Shown: positions 8,613 to 17,351, numbered from the stretch's first letter. The stretch: DNA of 64,000 bases from Streptomyces rhizosphaerihabitans (GCF_025399795.1 NZ_JAODTZ010000044.1:1-64000), one strand, 5' to 3'. Notes: generated by a model from the letters alone, not told the origin. Translations and numbers: made by a program.

Positions 8613-8633
8613 TGTGTCCCCGCGCCCCGGGCG

Positions 8634-9599
8634 TCAGCCCGTGGTCAGCACGATCTTGCCGAACTGGTCGCCGGACTCCAGCCGTTCGAACCCCTCGCGG
8701 GCCCGGTCGAGCGGCAGCACCTCGTCCACGACGGGCCGCACACCGGTGGCCGCGCAGAAGGCCAGCAGGTCCTCCAACTCGTCCTTCGTGCCCATGGTGG
8801 AGCCGACCACCTTGAGTTCGAGGAAGAAGATCCGCGTCAGTTCGGCGTGCGAGGGCCGGTCGCCACTGGTGGCACCCGAGATGACGACGGTGCCGCCGGG
8901 ACGCAGCGACTTGACCGAGTGCGACCAGGTGGCGGCGCCGACCGTCTCGATGACGGCGTCCACCCGCTGCGGCAGCCGCGCCCCGGACTCCAGCGCCTCG
9001 ACGGCGCCGAGTTCGAGCGCCCGCTTCCGCTTGGCCTCGTCCCGGCTGGTGGCGAAGACCCGCAGACCGGCGGCCTTGCCGAGCACGATCGCGGCGGTGG
9101 CCACACCCCCGCCCGCCCCCTGCACGAGCACGGAGTCGCCGGGCCGTACCCCGGCGTTGGTGAACAGCATTCGGTACGCCGTCAGCCAGGCGGTCGGCAG
9201 ACAGGCGGCCTCCTCGAAGGACAGCTCCTTGGGCTTCGGCAGTACGTTCCACGCCGGTACGGAGACCTGCTCGGCGAAGGTGCCCTGGTAGCGCTCGGTG
9301 AGGATGGACCGGGGCTCCTCGGGGCCGACCCCGTGCCCGCTCTGGCCGATGACGGAGTGCAGGACGACCTCGTTGCCGTTCTCGTCGATTCCGGCGGCGT
9401 CGCAGCCGAGGATCATCGGCAGCTTGTCCTCGGCGAGACCGACCCCGCGAAGCGACCACAGGTCGTGGTGATTGAGGGAGGCGGCACGTACGTTCACGGT
9501 CGTCCAGCCCGGCCTCTGTTCGGGGGCCGGACGCTCCCCCAACTCCAGGCCGTTCAGCGGCTGGTCACGGTCGATTCGGGCGGCATAGGCAGCGAACAT
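8634..9599 (-). CDS. Zinc-binding-type MDR alcohol dehydrogenase / quinone oxidoreductase family
   Basis: A 321-residue medium-chain dehydrogenase/reductase. An N-terminal GroES-like domain (SLNHHDLWSLRG, ILGCDAAGID) is followed by a Rossmann domain with VLVQGAGGGVATAAIVLGKA (about residues 155-175), which binds NAD(P)H. The structural-zinc cysteine cluster is absent, which points to the quinone-reductase-like side of the superfamily; the substrate is unknown. The start is placed at the ATG opening MFAAYAARIDRDQPL, where family similarity begins. It is monocistronic, with its own terminator. Confidence 0.9.
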   Translation of the reverse strand: MFAAYAARIDRDQPLNGLELGERPAPEQRPGWTTVNVRAASLNHHDLWSLRGVGLAEDKLPMILGCDAAGIDENGNEVVLHSVIGQSGHGVGPEEPRSILTERYQGTFAEQVSVPAWNVLPKPKELSFEEAACLPTAWLTAYRMLFTNAGVRPGDSVLVQGAGGGVATAAIVLGKAAGLRVFATSRDEAKRKRALELGAVEALESGARLPQRVDAVIETVGAATWSHSVKSLRPGGTVVISGATSGDRPSHAELTRIFFLELKVVGSTMGTKDELEDLLAFCAATGVRPVVDEVLPLDRAREGFERLESGDQFGKIVLTTG

Positions 9600-9711
9600 G
9601 ACCTTGACGATAGGCTCCGCCCCCGGCCGGGGGAACCGCCTCCCCGTGTGACACGCGTCCCGCGGCGCGCCAGGGCGAACCCCGCCGGGCAACCGCCTGT
9701 CCTCGACCCCG

Positions 9712-9897
9712 CCGCCCCTGCCCGTCCCGTATCCGGGGGCTGCCGCTCCCGGACCCCCGCTTCGGCCTGGACGGCCTCGTCCTCAAGCGCCGGACGGGCT
9801 GAGACTTTCCGACGCCGGGCGGACAAATTCAGCCCCTCCGGCGCTTGAGGAACGGGGGTCCGGGGCAGCGCCCCCGATACGGGACGGGCAGGGGCGG
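9712..9897. repeat. Two facing copies of a Streptomyces intergenic repeat forming a long inverted repeat
   Basis: The outer 21 bases (9712-9732 and 9877-9897) are perfectly complementary. The inner arms, CTCAAGCGCCGGACGGGCTGA (9782-9802) and its near-complement (about 9839-9859), are also complementary. Between them the left arm carries about 30 extra bases. The CTCAAGCGCCGG module is a recurrent intergenic repeat I associate with Streptomyces genomes. The 9600-9989 gap holds this element and a terminator but no gene. Confidence 0.72.
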
Positions 9898-9935
9898 AGG
9901 GGGCGAGAACCACCCGCCCGGACGCTCCCGCGGGC

Positions 9936-9973
9936 AAAAAAGCGGGCCCCGCCGGGGCATCCCGGCGGGGCCA
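9936..9973 (-). terminator. Canonical rho-independent terminator of the malic enzyme gene
   Basis: On the minus strand a GGCCCCGCCGGG hairpin is followed by GCTTTTTT, one of the few hairpins here with a true T-run. It lies 17 bases after the malic enzyme stop. Confidence 0.92.
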
Positions 9974-9989
9974 AGCAAGGCACACCACA

Positions 9990-11213
9990 TCAGCGGCGGG
10001 CGACGCCCTCCGCACGGGCGGCCGCGGCCACCGCGGCCGTCACCGCCGGAGCCACCCGCTCGTCGAACGGCGAGGGGATGACGTAGTCGGCGGCGAGGTC
10101 GTCCCCGACGACCGCGGCCAGCGCGTCCGCGGCGGCGATCTTCATGCCCTCGGTGATCCGGGAGGCCCGGACCTGGAGCGCGCCGGCGAAGATCCCCGGG
10201 AAGGCCAGCACGTTGTTGATCTGGTTCGGGAAGTCCGACCGCCCGGTCGCGACGACGGCCGCGTACTTGTGGGCGATGTCGGGGTGCACCTCGGGGGTCG
10301 GGTTGGCCATCGCGAAGACGAAGGCACCCTTCGCCATGGAGGCGACCGCCGGCTCCGGCACCGTACCGCCGGAGACCCCGATGAAGACGTCGGCGCCCGC
10401 GAGCGCCGCCTCCAGCGAACCGGAGATCCCCGCCTTGTTGGTGATCTCCGCCAGCTCCCGCTTGACGTCCGTCAGATCGTCCCGGTCCCGCGACACGACG
10501 CCCTTGCGGTCGGTGACCGCGACATCGCCGAGGCCCGCCTCCAGCAGGAACTTGGCGATGGCGATGCCGGCCGCGCCCGCGCCGGAGATCACCGCGCGCA
10601 GGTCGCCGAGCGAGCGCCCGGTGAGCCTGGCGGCGTTCCGCAGGGCCGCGAGGGTGACGACCGCTGTCCCGTGCTGGTCGTCGTGGAAGACGGGAATGTC
10701 CAGCCGCTCCTGGAGCTTGCGCTCGATCTCGAAGCACCGCGGTGCCGAGATGTCCTCCAGATTGACGCCGCCGAAGGAGGGAGCGAGCCGGACCACCGTC
10801 TCGACGATCTCGTCGACGCCGGTGCAGGCGAGCGCGATCGGCACCGCGTCCACACCGCCGAACTGCTTGAACAGGATGGCCTTGCCCTCCATGACGGGGA
10901 GCGAGGCCTCGGGACCGATGTCGCCGAGCCCGAGCACTGCCGTGCCGTCGGTCACCACAGCGACCACGGACGACTTCCACGTGTAGTCGTGGACGAGTTC
11001 CGGCTGCTCGGCGATCGCGCTGCACACCTTCGCGACGCCGGGCGTGTAAGCCAGGGACAGGTCGTCCTTGTCGCGGATGGGCACAGTGGCTTGCACAGCC
11101 ATTTTGCCGCCGCGGTGCAGCGCGAAAGCCGGGTCGAAGGCATCGAGGGGCTCGGCCCCGCCTTCGTGATCCGTACTGCTGTCGCTGCGAGGATTGACGA
11201 TCTCCGCTGCCAC
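9990..11213 (-). CDS. NAD(P)-dependent malic enzyme (malate oxidoreductase, decarboxylating)
   Basis: 407 residues. It converts malate to pyruvate and CO2, linking the TCA cycle to pyruvate and NAD(P)H supply. Visible are the malic domain (LAYTPGVAKVCSAI; the metal and substrate region VFHDDQHGTAVVTLAALRNA, about 170-190) and the Rossmann nucleotide site SGAGAAGIAIAKFL (about 207-220), followed by the late motif FAMANPTPE. The start is a GTG with AGGGG upstream (about 11223). From memory the S. coelicolor protein at this map position is the NADP-using isozyme. The cofactor cannot be read off safely here, so no symbol is given. Confidence 0.95.
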   Translation of the reverse strand: MAAEIVNPRSDSSTDHEGGAEPLDAFDPAFALHRGGKMAVQATVPIRDKDDLSLAYTPGVAKVCSAIAEQPELVHDYTWKSSVVAVVTDGTAVLGLGDIGPEASLPVMEGKAILFKQFGGVDAVPIALACTGVDEIVETVVRLAPSFGGVNLEDISAPRCFEIERKLQERLDIPVFHDDQHGTAVVTLAALRNAARLTGRSLGDLRAVISGAGAAGIAIAKFLLEAGLGDVAVTDRKGVVSRDRDDLTDVKRELAEITNKAGISGSLEAALAGADVFIGVSGGTVPEPAVASMAKGAFVFAMANPTPEVHPDIAHKYAAVVATGRSDFPNQINNVLAFPGIFAGALQVRASRITEGMKIAAADALAAVVGDDLAADYVIPSPFDERVAPAVTAAVAAAARAEGVARR

Positions 11214-11752
11214 TTTGATTTACCCCTTAAGTCTTCATTGTTTGAGGGTGACCACTCCTGGTTGAGGGGTGGGCGGGCACCGCGCAGGCCCTGCCGCCGT
11301 GGTTGCGTACGGGCCGCTGCGCGACGGGCGCGCCGCACACGCGCCCTGAGCCCCGGATGAGGGGTGTAAAGAACCTTCTTACCGGACGGACGGTGTCGAG
11401 GACGAGTCCATAGAGCCAAGATCACACGTCGGTGAGATGACTCATGCCATGATCCATTGACACTTCCGGACATGTCATCGTTCGGCCACGAGTGCCGCGT
11501 AGCGGTCGTCCGCATCGCGCGAAGCACCGCAGATCTTCCGGCCGGAAGGAGAGATTCCCGCACAAGATCCGGCCTCGACCTACTGGCCCGTAACGGTTCG
11601 GGGGTCGCCCGTTATCCGATTTTGACATAGCGGGCACCCTGAATCGCGCAATCCGAATGGCAAGATGCCGTCATAACACGAGGTCGCGACACTCGAAGGT
11701 GTGTGTTCTCGTCGACCTATCGGCTACTCCCTCATCCGCCGGAGGAACCCTC
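11214..11752. other. Divergent control region between malic enzyme and the amino-acid ABC operon
   Basis: No gene is visible in this 539-base stretch. A good -35 (TTGACA, 11622-11627, plus strand) points toward the ABC operon, but no convincing -10 stands at 16-18 bases. GGAGGA at 11741-11746 is the ribosome site of the binding-protein gene. Confidence 0.6.
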
Positions 11753-12709
11753 ATGACCGCACGCACCACCCGTCGTACCACGGCCGCGCCGTCCCGGATA
11801 GCAGCGGTCGGTGCGATCGCGGTCGCCGGCGCTCTGATCCTCACCGGCTGCGGTGACCAGACCAAGAACGACTCGGGGAACTCGTCCGCGAGCACGAGCT
11901 CGGCGCCGCTGGCCGACAAGCTGCCCAAGGCGATCCGCGACGCGGGCGTCATCAAGGTCGGTTCGGACATCGCCTACGCGCCCGTCGAGTTCAAGGACAG
12001 CTCCGGCAAGGTCGTCGGCATCGACCCCGACCTGGCCGCGGCGATGGGCAAGCAGCTCGGGGTGAAGTTCGACTTCCAGAACGGCACCTTCGACACCCTG
12101 CTCACGGGCCTGCGCTCCAAGCGGTACGACATGGCGATGTCCGCCATGACGGACACCAAGGACCGCCAGGAGGGCGTCGACTCGGACACGGGCAAGAAGG
12201 TCGGCGAGGGTGTCGACTTCGTCGACTACTTCACCGCCGGTGTGTCCATCTACACCCCCAAGGGCAAGACGCAGGACATCAAGACCTGGGCCGACCTGTG
12301 CGGCAAGAAGATCGCGGTGCAGCGCGGCACGGTCTCGGAGGACCTCGCCAAGTCCGAGTCCAAGAAGTGCACGGGCGGCAAGAAGATCGCCATCGAGGCG
12401 TACGACAACGACCAGCAGGCCCAGACCCGGCTGCGCGGCGGTGGCGCCGACGCCGGTTCCTCGGACTTCCCGGTCGCCGCGTACGCGGTCAAGACGTCGG
12501 GCGGCGGCAAGGACTTCGAGATCGTCGGCGACCAGGTCGAGGCGGCGCCGTACGGCATCGCGGTCGCCAAGTCCAACACGCAGCTGCGGGACGCCCTCCA
12601 GGCCGCGCTGGACGCCATCATCAAGAACGGCGAGTACGACAAGGTCATCGCGAAGTGGGGCGTCGACGCCGGCGCCGTCAAGACGGCCGTGGTCAACGGC
12701 GGCAAGTGA
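11753..12709 (+). CDS. ABC transporter substrate-binding lipoprotein, polar amino-acid type
   Basis: A 318-residue extracellular solute-binding protein (family 3, type II periplasmic fold) that captures an amino acid for the permease and ATPase encoded next. It has an N-terminal signal with lipobox LTGC (Cys33), so the mature protein is lipid-anchored to the outer membrane face. Family features include IRDAGVIKVGSDIAYAPVEF and GIDPDLAAAMGKQLGVKFDF. The ATG at 11753 is chosen because GGAGGA stands 6 bases upstream and the signal peptide begins properly. The substrate is most likely glutamate/glutamine-like or basic amino acids, but is not determinable from sequence reading. Confidence 0.95.
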   Translation: MTARTTRRTTAAPSRIAAVGAIAVAGALILTGCGDQTKNDSGNSSASTSSAPLADKLPKAIRDAGVIKVGSDIAYAPVEFKDSSGKVVGIDPDLAAAMGKQLGVKFDFQNGTFDTLLTGLRSKRYDMAMSAMTDTKDRQEGVDSDTGKKVGEGVDFVDYFTAGVSIYTPKGKTQDIKTWADLCGKKIAVQRGTVSEDLAKSESKKCTGGKKIAIEAYDNDQQAQTRLRGGGADAGSSDFPVAAYAVKTSGGGKDFEIVGDQVEAAPYGIAVAKSNTQLRDALQAALDAIIKNGEYDKVIAKWGVDAGAVKTAVVNGGK

Positions 12710-12747
12710 CCGCGGAACCGAGCGGGCACTGAAAGGCAACAACTCCC

Positions 12748-13686
12748 GTGACTGTTGACAACGACAAGACGGCGGGCCCGGAGGACACTCCCCCGGCCGG
12801 ACCGGAAGCCATCAAGGCGATCCCGGTCCGGCACTACGGGCGGTATGTCTCCGCGGTCATCGCGATCGCGCTCCTGGTCTCCGTGATCTACGCGTTCTCC
12901 CAGGGCAAGATCAACTGGGGAGCGATCCCCGACTACTTCTTCGACCAGCGCGTCATCGACGGCGTCCTCAAGACGCTGCTGCTGACGGCCCTCTCGATGG
13001 TGATCGGCATCGGCGGCGGCATCCTGCTCGCCGTGATGCGGCTGTCGAAGAACCCTGTGACCTCGTCCATCGCGTGGTTCTACATCTGGTTCTTCCGCGG
13101 TACTCCGGTCCTCGTGCAGCTGGTGGTCTGGTTCAACCTGGGCCTGGTCTTCACGTACATCAACCTCGGTCCGATCTACAAGGACTACTGGTCCAGCTTC
13201 ATGACGCCGCTGCTGACGGCGCTGCTCGGCCTGGGCCTGAACGAGGCCGCGTACATGGCCGAGATCTGCCGGGCCGGTCTCCTCTCGGTCGACGAGGGCC
13301 AGACCGAGGCCTCGCAGGCCCTGGGCATGAGCCACAGCAGGACCCTGCGCCGGATCGTCATCCCGCAGGCAATGCGTGTGATCGTGCCCCCCACGGGCAA
13401 CGAAGTCATCAACATGCTGAAGACGACCTCGCTGGTCGCCGTGATCCAGTACTCCGAGCTGTTCCGCGTGACCCAGGACATCGGCCAGACCTCGGGCGCC
13501 CCGGTCGAGATGCTGTTCCTCGCCGCCGCCTGGTATCTGCTGCTGACCTCGGTGTTCAGCGTCGGCCAGTACTACCTGGAGCGGTACTACGCCCGGGGCA
13601 GCAGTCGTAGCCTCCCGCCCACACCGTTCCAGAAGATCAAGGCCAACGTGCTGTCGCTGGGCAGTCCGAGGGGAGGCAACGCATGA
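12748..13686 (+). CDS. Amino-acid ABC transporter permease (HisM/GlnP type)
   Basis: 312 residues with several membrane helices. The EAA loop is visible as EASQALGMSHSRTLRRIVIP, the contact site for the ATPase. An N-terminal cytoplasmic extension of about 35 residues precedes the first helix, and the C-terminal about 30 residues are soluble. The start is a GTG 38 bases after the binding-protein stop. The end overlaps the ATPase start (ATGA), so translation is coupled. A single permease presumably forms a homodimer. Confidence 0.95.
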   Translation: MTVDNDKTAGPEDTPPAGPEAIKAIPVRHYGRYVSAVIAIALLVSVIYAFSQGKINWGAIPDYFFDQRVIDGVLKTLLLTALSMVIGIGGGILLAVMRLSKNPVTSSIAWFYIWFFRGTPVLVQLVVWFNLGLVFTYINLGPIYKDYWSSFMTPLLTALLGLGLNEAAYMAEICRAGLLSVDEGQTEASQALGMSHSRTLRRIVIPQAMRVIVPPTGNEVINMLKTTSLVAVIQYSELFRVTQDIGQTSGAPVEMLFLAAAWYLLLTSVFSVGQYYLERYYARGSSRSLPPTPFQKIKANVLSLGSPRGGNA

Positions 13687-14474
13687 CCGCCAACGTGACC
13701 AAGTCGGACTCCGCCACGGCGATGGTCAAGTCCGAGGGCGTCCACAAGTCCTTCGGCCCCGTCGAGGTCCTCAAGGGCATCGACCTGGAGGTGAAGTCCG
13801 GCGAGGTGTTCTGCCTCATCGGCCCCTCCGGCTCCGGCAAGTCCACGTTCCTCAGGTGCATCAACCACCTGGAGAAGGTCACCTCCGGTCGCCTGTACGT
13901 CGACGGGGAGCTCGTCGGCTACCGCCAGAAGGGCGACAAGCTCTACGAGCTCAAGGACAGCGAAGTCGCTCTGAAGCGCCGTGACATCGGCATGGTCTTC
14001 CAGCGCTTCAACCTGTTCCCGCACATGACGGCCGTCGAGAACATCATGGAAGCGCCGATCCAGGTGAAGGGCGCCAAGAAGTCGGACTCCCGGGACCGCG
14101 CGCTGGAGCTGCTCGAACGCGTCGGCCTGTCCGACAAGGCGAAGAACTACCCTTCGCAGCTCTCCGGCGGCCAGCAGCAGCGCGTGGCGATCGCCCGCGC
14201 GCTGGCGATGGACCCGAAGCTGATGCTCTTCGACGAGCCGACCTCGGCCCTGGACCCGGAGCTGGTCGGTGACGTCCTCGACGTCATGCGCGACCTCGCC
14301 GAGTCCGGTATGACGATGGTCGTCGTCACGCACGAGATGGGCTTCGCCCGCGAGGTCGGCGACAGCCTGGTCTTCATGGACGGCGGTGTGGTGGTCGAGT
14401 CCGGCAACCCGCGCGACGTCCTGACGGACCCGCAGCACGAGCGCACGAAGTCGTTCCTGTCGAAGGTCCTCTGA
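13683..14474 (+). CDS. Amino-acid ABC transporter ATP-binding protein (GlnQ type)
   Basis: 263 residues. Walker A is GPSGSGKST (47-55), the signature is LSGGQQQR, and Walker B is LMLFDEPTSALDPE, with the H-loop in VTHEMGFA. Third gene of the uptake operon, followed by a terminator hairpin. Confidence 0.97.
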   Translation: MTANVTKSDSATAMVKSEGVHKSFGPVEVLKGIDLEVKSGEVFCLIGPSGSGKSTFLRCINHLEKVTSGRLYVDGELVGYRQKGDKLYELKDSEVALKRRDIGMVFQRFNLFPHMTAVENIMEAPIQVKGAKKSDSRDRALELLERVGLSDKAKNYPSQLSGGQQQRVAIARALAMDPKLMLFDEPTSALDPELVGDVLDVMRDLAESGMTMVVVTHEMGFAREVGDSLVFMDGGVVVESGNPRDVLTDPQHERTKSFLSKVL

Positions 14475-14506
14475 CCAGGGCGTCGGCACTCCTGAGCGCA
14501 GGGAAC

Positions 14507-14539
14507 AAGGGGCGGTACGGGTCTCCCGTACCGCCCCTT
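14507..14539 (+). terminator. Terminator of the amino-acid ABC operon
   Basis: A perfect 15-base stem (14507-14521 / 14525-14539) around TCT, 33 bases after the ATPase stop. Confidence 0.88.
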
Positions 14540-14569
14540 CCTCATGTCCCCGTTCTCATGCCCTTCCCG

Positions 14570-15217
14570 CTACGGCCTCAGCGCCGGGTTCTGGATCGGC
14601 TTGGTCAGCTGGTCCCGGGTCAGCGGCGGGGTCTTGAGCAGCCGGCCGAGCTGACCCTCGCCCTGGTAGCCGGTGCTGTCCCGCACCCGGAGAGCCCTGC
14701 CGTCCTTGAGCACCAGAACCGCGGTGAACTCCCGCCCCCAGGCGGGGGTCGGGTGCAGAGCGGGATCGGACGCGGGCGTCTCCCAGACACCCAGAAGGCT
14801 GCCGTCGGACAGCTTCTGGGTGGTGCAGCCGACGCGCCCGTCCTTGGGGGCGTCCTTGCAGGGGTTCTCCAGGCCCTTGCCGCCCGTCTTCGCCGCGATC
14901 TCGGTCCGGGTGGCCACGTGCACGGTGATGTAGCCGATCCCGTCGGGCCGTACGACGGCGTAGTCACCGTCGTACGGGCCGACGGGCTTGGACAGCGGGG
15001 CCTTCGGCACCTGCTTGACCATGCGCATCAGCGAGACCTCGCTGATCTTCCCGGTCCCGGCGGGGAGCAGCTTCCCGAACACGCCCGCCTTGGTGGTGTA
15101 CTCGCCGGCGGTGGGCGCGCTCGCCACACTCGCGCCGTGCCCGCCGGACAGTACGCCGGGTCCGAAGGCCAGGCCGGTCGCGACGGCGGCCGCGGCGGCA
15201 CCGGGCGCCACCGCCAC
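14570..15217 (-). CDS. Hypothetical protein, probably the truncated remains of a membrane/secreted protein encoded behind a sigma factor
   Basis: About 215 residues from a GTG. It starts with an Ala/Gly-rich hydrophobic stretch (AVAPGAAAAAVATGLAFGPG) like a single membrane anchor. The following domain contains Cys residues and TVHVATRTEIAAKTGG but no motif I recognise. Membrane proteins of this kind are commonly encoded directly after SigE-group ECF sigma genes with a cytoplasmic N-terminal segment of 40-60 residues; here that segment is missing and a sigma-factor stump lies just upstream (15333-15398). The gene may still be read from the GTG but has no clear ribosome site. Confidence 0.5.
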   Translation of the reverse strand: MAVAPGAAAAAVATGLAFGPGVLSGGHGASVASAPTAGEYTTKAGVFGKLLPAGTGKISEVSLMRMVKQVPKAPLSKPVGPYDGDYAVVRPDGIGYITVHVATRTEIAAKTGGKGLENPCKDAPKDGRVGCTTQKLSDGSLLGVWETPASDPALHPTPAWGREFTAVLVLKDGRALRVRDSTGYQGEGQLGRLLKTPPLTRDQLTKPIQNPALRP

Positions 15218-15289
15218 CGCACCCGCGAGGCCTTCGCGAAGACGGCCTCGCTGCCGCGGCTCCCGGGCACCTGGACCTCGTCCACCGCC

Positions 15290-15340
15290 CGCCCGAGAGC
15301 TCTCGGCTTCGCTCGAGCAGGGGGCACCCCCAGCGGAACA
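15290..15340. repeat. Streptomyces intergenic repeat inserted in a sigma-factor gene
   Basis: Minus strand: TGGGGGTGCCCCCTGCTCG then AGCGAAGCCGAGAGCT, an imperfect palindromic module that I know from many Streptomyces intergenic regions. A related version lies inside the element at 23876-24103. It sits at the point where similarity to the sigma factor stops. Confidence 0.6.
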
Positions 15341-15398
15341 GCGCCGATCGTCTGCCCTCCACGAAAGCGTGCAGAGCGGCCTCCTCGCCTCGCGTCAT
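15333..15398 (-). pseudogene. N-terminal stump of a SigE-group ECF sigma factor
   Basis: An ATG with a G-rich ribosome site opens MTRGEEAALHAFVEGRRSAL, the typical start of SigE-type ECF sigma factors. After 22 codons it runs into the repeat at 15290-15340, and no region 2 or region 4 follows. The remainder of the gene, and probably the start of the following membrane protein, is gone. Confidence 0.5.
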
Positions 15399-15473
15399 CC
15401 CGCCCCCCTTCCCCGGCCCGCGCTCGCGGACCGTCTCACCCTTCCAGTGCGGCGGGAGGTGCCGCAGGACGCG

Positions 15474-15508
15474 GTCGAGGCGGTACGGATTTTCCGTACC
15501 GCCTCGAC
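15474..15508 (-). terminator. Terminator of the methyltransferase gene
   Basis: A perfect 16-base stem around TTT, 17 bases past the methyltransferase stop on the minus strand. Confidence 0.85.
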
Positions 15509-15524
15509 AGAGCGTGCGGGGGGC

Positions 15525-16283
15525 CTACTTGACCGCGAGCACCAGCGCGTCCGAAGGGGAGCGCCACACCGGCCGGGCCTCCCCGAAGCCCTGTTCGCGC
15601 AGCACGCGCGCGTGCCAGTCGGCGGAGGGGGTGTCCCCGTCGGCGTGCTCGCCGTAGATCTCGAAGCGGCGGGCGGTGGGTCCGGCGAGGACGGGGTCCT
15701 GGGCGGCCACCTCCCACCATTCGGCCCAGTCGAGGGCGCCGTCCTTCTTGGCCCGCTCCATGCGGCCGTGCCGCTGGGCGCGGTCGGCGGCGTTGATCCG
15801 GGGTGTCGTCTCGTCGATCATGTGGTCGGCGTTCATGAACACACCGCCGTCACGGACGAGTTCGGCGATCTGGCCGTAGAGGACGGTGAGAGGTTCGCTG
15901 TGCAGCCAGTGCAGGGCCGTGGAGGTCAGGACGGCGTCGTACGTGTCGTACGGCAGCCGCTCGCGCCAGCGGGGGTCCTTGAGGTCGGCGGTGACGAGGG
16001 AGACCCGGTCGTCGCCGGCGAAGGTGCCCTCGGCGATGGCGAGGAGGGCGGGGTCGAGGTCGACGCCGGTGCTGGTGGCTCCGGGGAGGCGGGCGAGCAG
16101 CCGGGCGGTGATGGTGCCGGTGCCGCAGGCGAGGTCGAGGACGCGGGGCGCGGGTCCGACGAGGGCCTCGACCATGTCGAGCATCACCCGGAAGCGGTCC
16201 TCGCGGTCCGGCATGTACCACTCCTGCTGCCGGTCCCAGCTCCGCTGCCAGGCGTTCCAGTCGGTTCCGGTGCCGATGGCCAT
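15525..16283 (-). CDS. Class I SAM-dependent methyltransferase
   Basis: 252 residues. The SAM-binding motif I is VLDLACGTGTITARLLARLP (about 48-67), followed by GVDLDPALLAIAEG and the motif IV/post-I region YDAVLTSTALHWL. This is the UbiE/Tam-like fold acting on a small molecule; the substrate is unknown. The start ATG reads MAIGTGTDWNAWQRSWDRQQ. It is monocistronic, divergent from the CGNR regulator, about 100 bases apart. Confidence 0.92.
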   Translation of the reverse strand: MAIGTGTDWNAWQRSWDRQQEWYMPDREDRFRVMLDMVEALVGPAPRVLDLACGTGTITARLLARLPGATSTGVDLDPALLAIAEGTFAGDDRVSLVTADLKDPRWRERLPYDTYDAVLTSTALHWLHSEPLTVLYGQIAELVRDGGVFMNADHMIDETTPRINAADRAQRHGRMERAKKDGALDWAEWWEVAAQDPVLAGPTARRFEIYGEHADGDTPSADWHARVLREQGFGEARPVWRSPSDALVLAVK

Positions 16284-16383
16284 GAAAGCCCCTCCTCCAG
16301 TCGACCACGTAATACCCTGTAAGCGCGATCGTCTGTTACCTGACCGCCGTCACGACGATAGAGTGCCTCCGTAAGGACTACAA

Positions 16384-17013
16384 GTGGAACTGGCCTATTA
16401 CTCGGACTATGCCGTCCGTCTCGTCAACAGCGAGGAACCGGCCCGGGGCAAGGACTCGTTGACCTCCGTCGAGGCCGTCCGCGACCTGTTCGAGGGGAAC
16501 TCCTCGGCGGCCCGCCGCGCCGCCGAGGCGGACGTCACCCGCTTCCGTTCGGTACGGGGGCGGCTGCGCGCGGTCTTCGAGGCGGCCGACACCGGCGAGG
16601 AGACCCTCGCGGTGGACCTGCTGAACTCCCTGCTCCTCGAATTCCCGGTGAGCCCGCAGATCTCGGGGCACGACCACCGCGACGACGACGGCCGCCCGCT
16701 GTGGCACATGCACCTGGCGGACCACCCCTCGAACGCGACCGCGGGCTACGCGGCGATCGCGGCGATGGGCCTCGCCTTCCATCTGACCGAGTACGGCGTG
16801 GACCGCCTCGGCCTGTGCGAAGCCGCCCCGTGCCGCAACGCCTACCTGGACACCTCGACCAACCGCTCCCGGCGCTACTGCTCGGACCGCTGCGCGACGC
16901 GCGCCAACGTCGCGGCCTACCGCGCGCGCAAGCGCCTGGAGGCGGACCGCACGGGGAGCACCGGCCTGGCGGCCACCAGCGCCCAGCGGACGACGGCGAA
17001 CGGCGAACGCTGA
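16384..17013 (+). CDS. CGNR zinc-finger / ABATE-domain putative transcriptional regulator
   Basis: 209 residues, starting from a GTG. The N-terminal stress-response domain (DUF1470/ABATE) is followed by a C-terminal zinc finger: CEAAPCRNAYLD then RRYCSDRCATRANVAAYRAR (about 147-183). Role: a predicted DNA-binding stress regulator, of unknown target. The last 97 bases overlap the sodX gene on the opposite strand. Confidence 0.9.
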   Translation: MELAYYSDYAVRLVNSEEPARGKDSLTSVEAVRDLFEGNSSAARRAAEADVTRFRSVRGRLRAVFEAADTGEETLAVDLLNSLLLEFPVSPQISGHDHRDDDGRPLWHMHLADHPSNATAGYAAIAAMGLAFHLTEYGVDRLGLCEAAPCRNAYLDTSTNRSRRYCSDRCATRANVAAYRARKRLEADRTGSTGLAATSAQRTTANGER

Positions 17014-17351
17014 CCCGCCTTCGGCGGCCGGAACCGGAACCGCACCTTCCCGAGGACGAGTTCCTCGGGAACGGTTCCGTAGTCCGTGCTGTCCCCGCCC
17101 GCGAACGCGTTGTCCCCGAGCACCCACCAGCCGCCCTCACGCCGCTCCGCGATCCGCTTCACGACGAGCAGGTCCTGCTGGAACGGATGCCGCAGGACGA
17201 CGACATCACCCGGCCCCACCCTCGCGCCCCACTGAACGACGAGCCGATCCCCGTGCTGGAGTGTGGGCACCATCGAAGGGCCCGTCACCTCCGCCGCCCC
17301 GAACGGCAGCAGGGCCTTCCCCCGCTCGGTCTCCTGCGACAGCTCCGGCAT
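16917..17351 (-). CDS. sodX: Nickel-type superoxide dismutase maturation protease SodX
   Basis: 144 residues of the S26 (LexA/signal peptidase-like) family, which removes the N-terminal propeptide of SodN so that His1 of the mature enzyme can bind nickel. The catalytic Ser is in EVTGPSMVPTL and the general-base Lys in DLLVVKRIAER; GDNAFAGGDSTDYG is box E. There is no membrane anchor, unlike signal peptidase. The ATG at 17351 opens MPELSQETERGK; a longer start at 17420 is possible but not supported by the family length. It is divergent from sodN and overlaps the CGNR gene tail to tail by 97 bases. Confidence 0.93.
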   Translation of the reverse strand: MPELSQETERGKALLPFGAAEVTGPSMVPTLQHGDRLVVQWGARVGPGDVVVLRHPFQQDLLVVKRIAERREGGWWVLGDNAFAGGDSTDYGTVPEELVLGKVRFRFRPPKAGQRSPFAVVRWALVAARPVLPVRSASRRLRAR

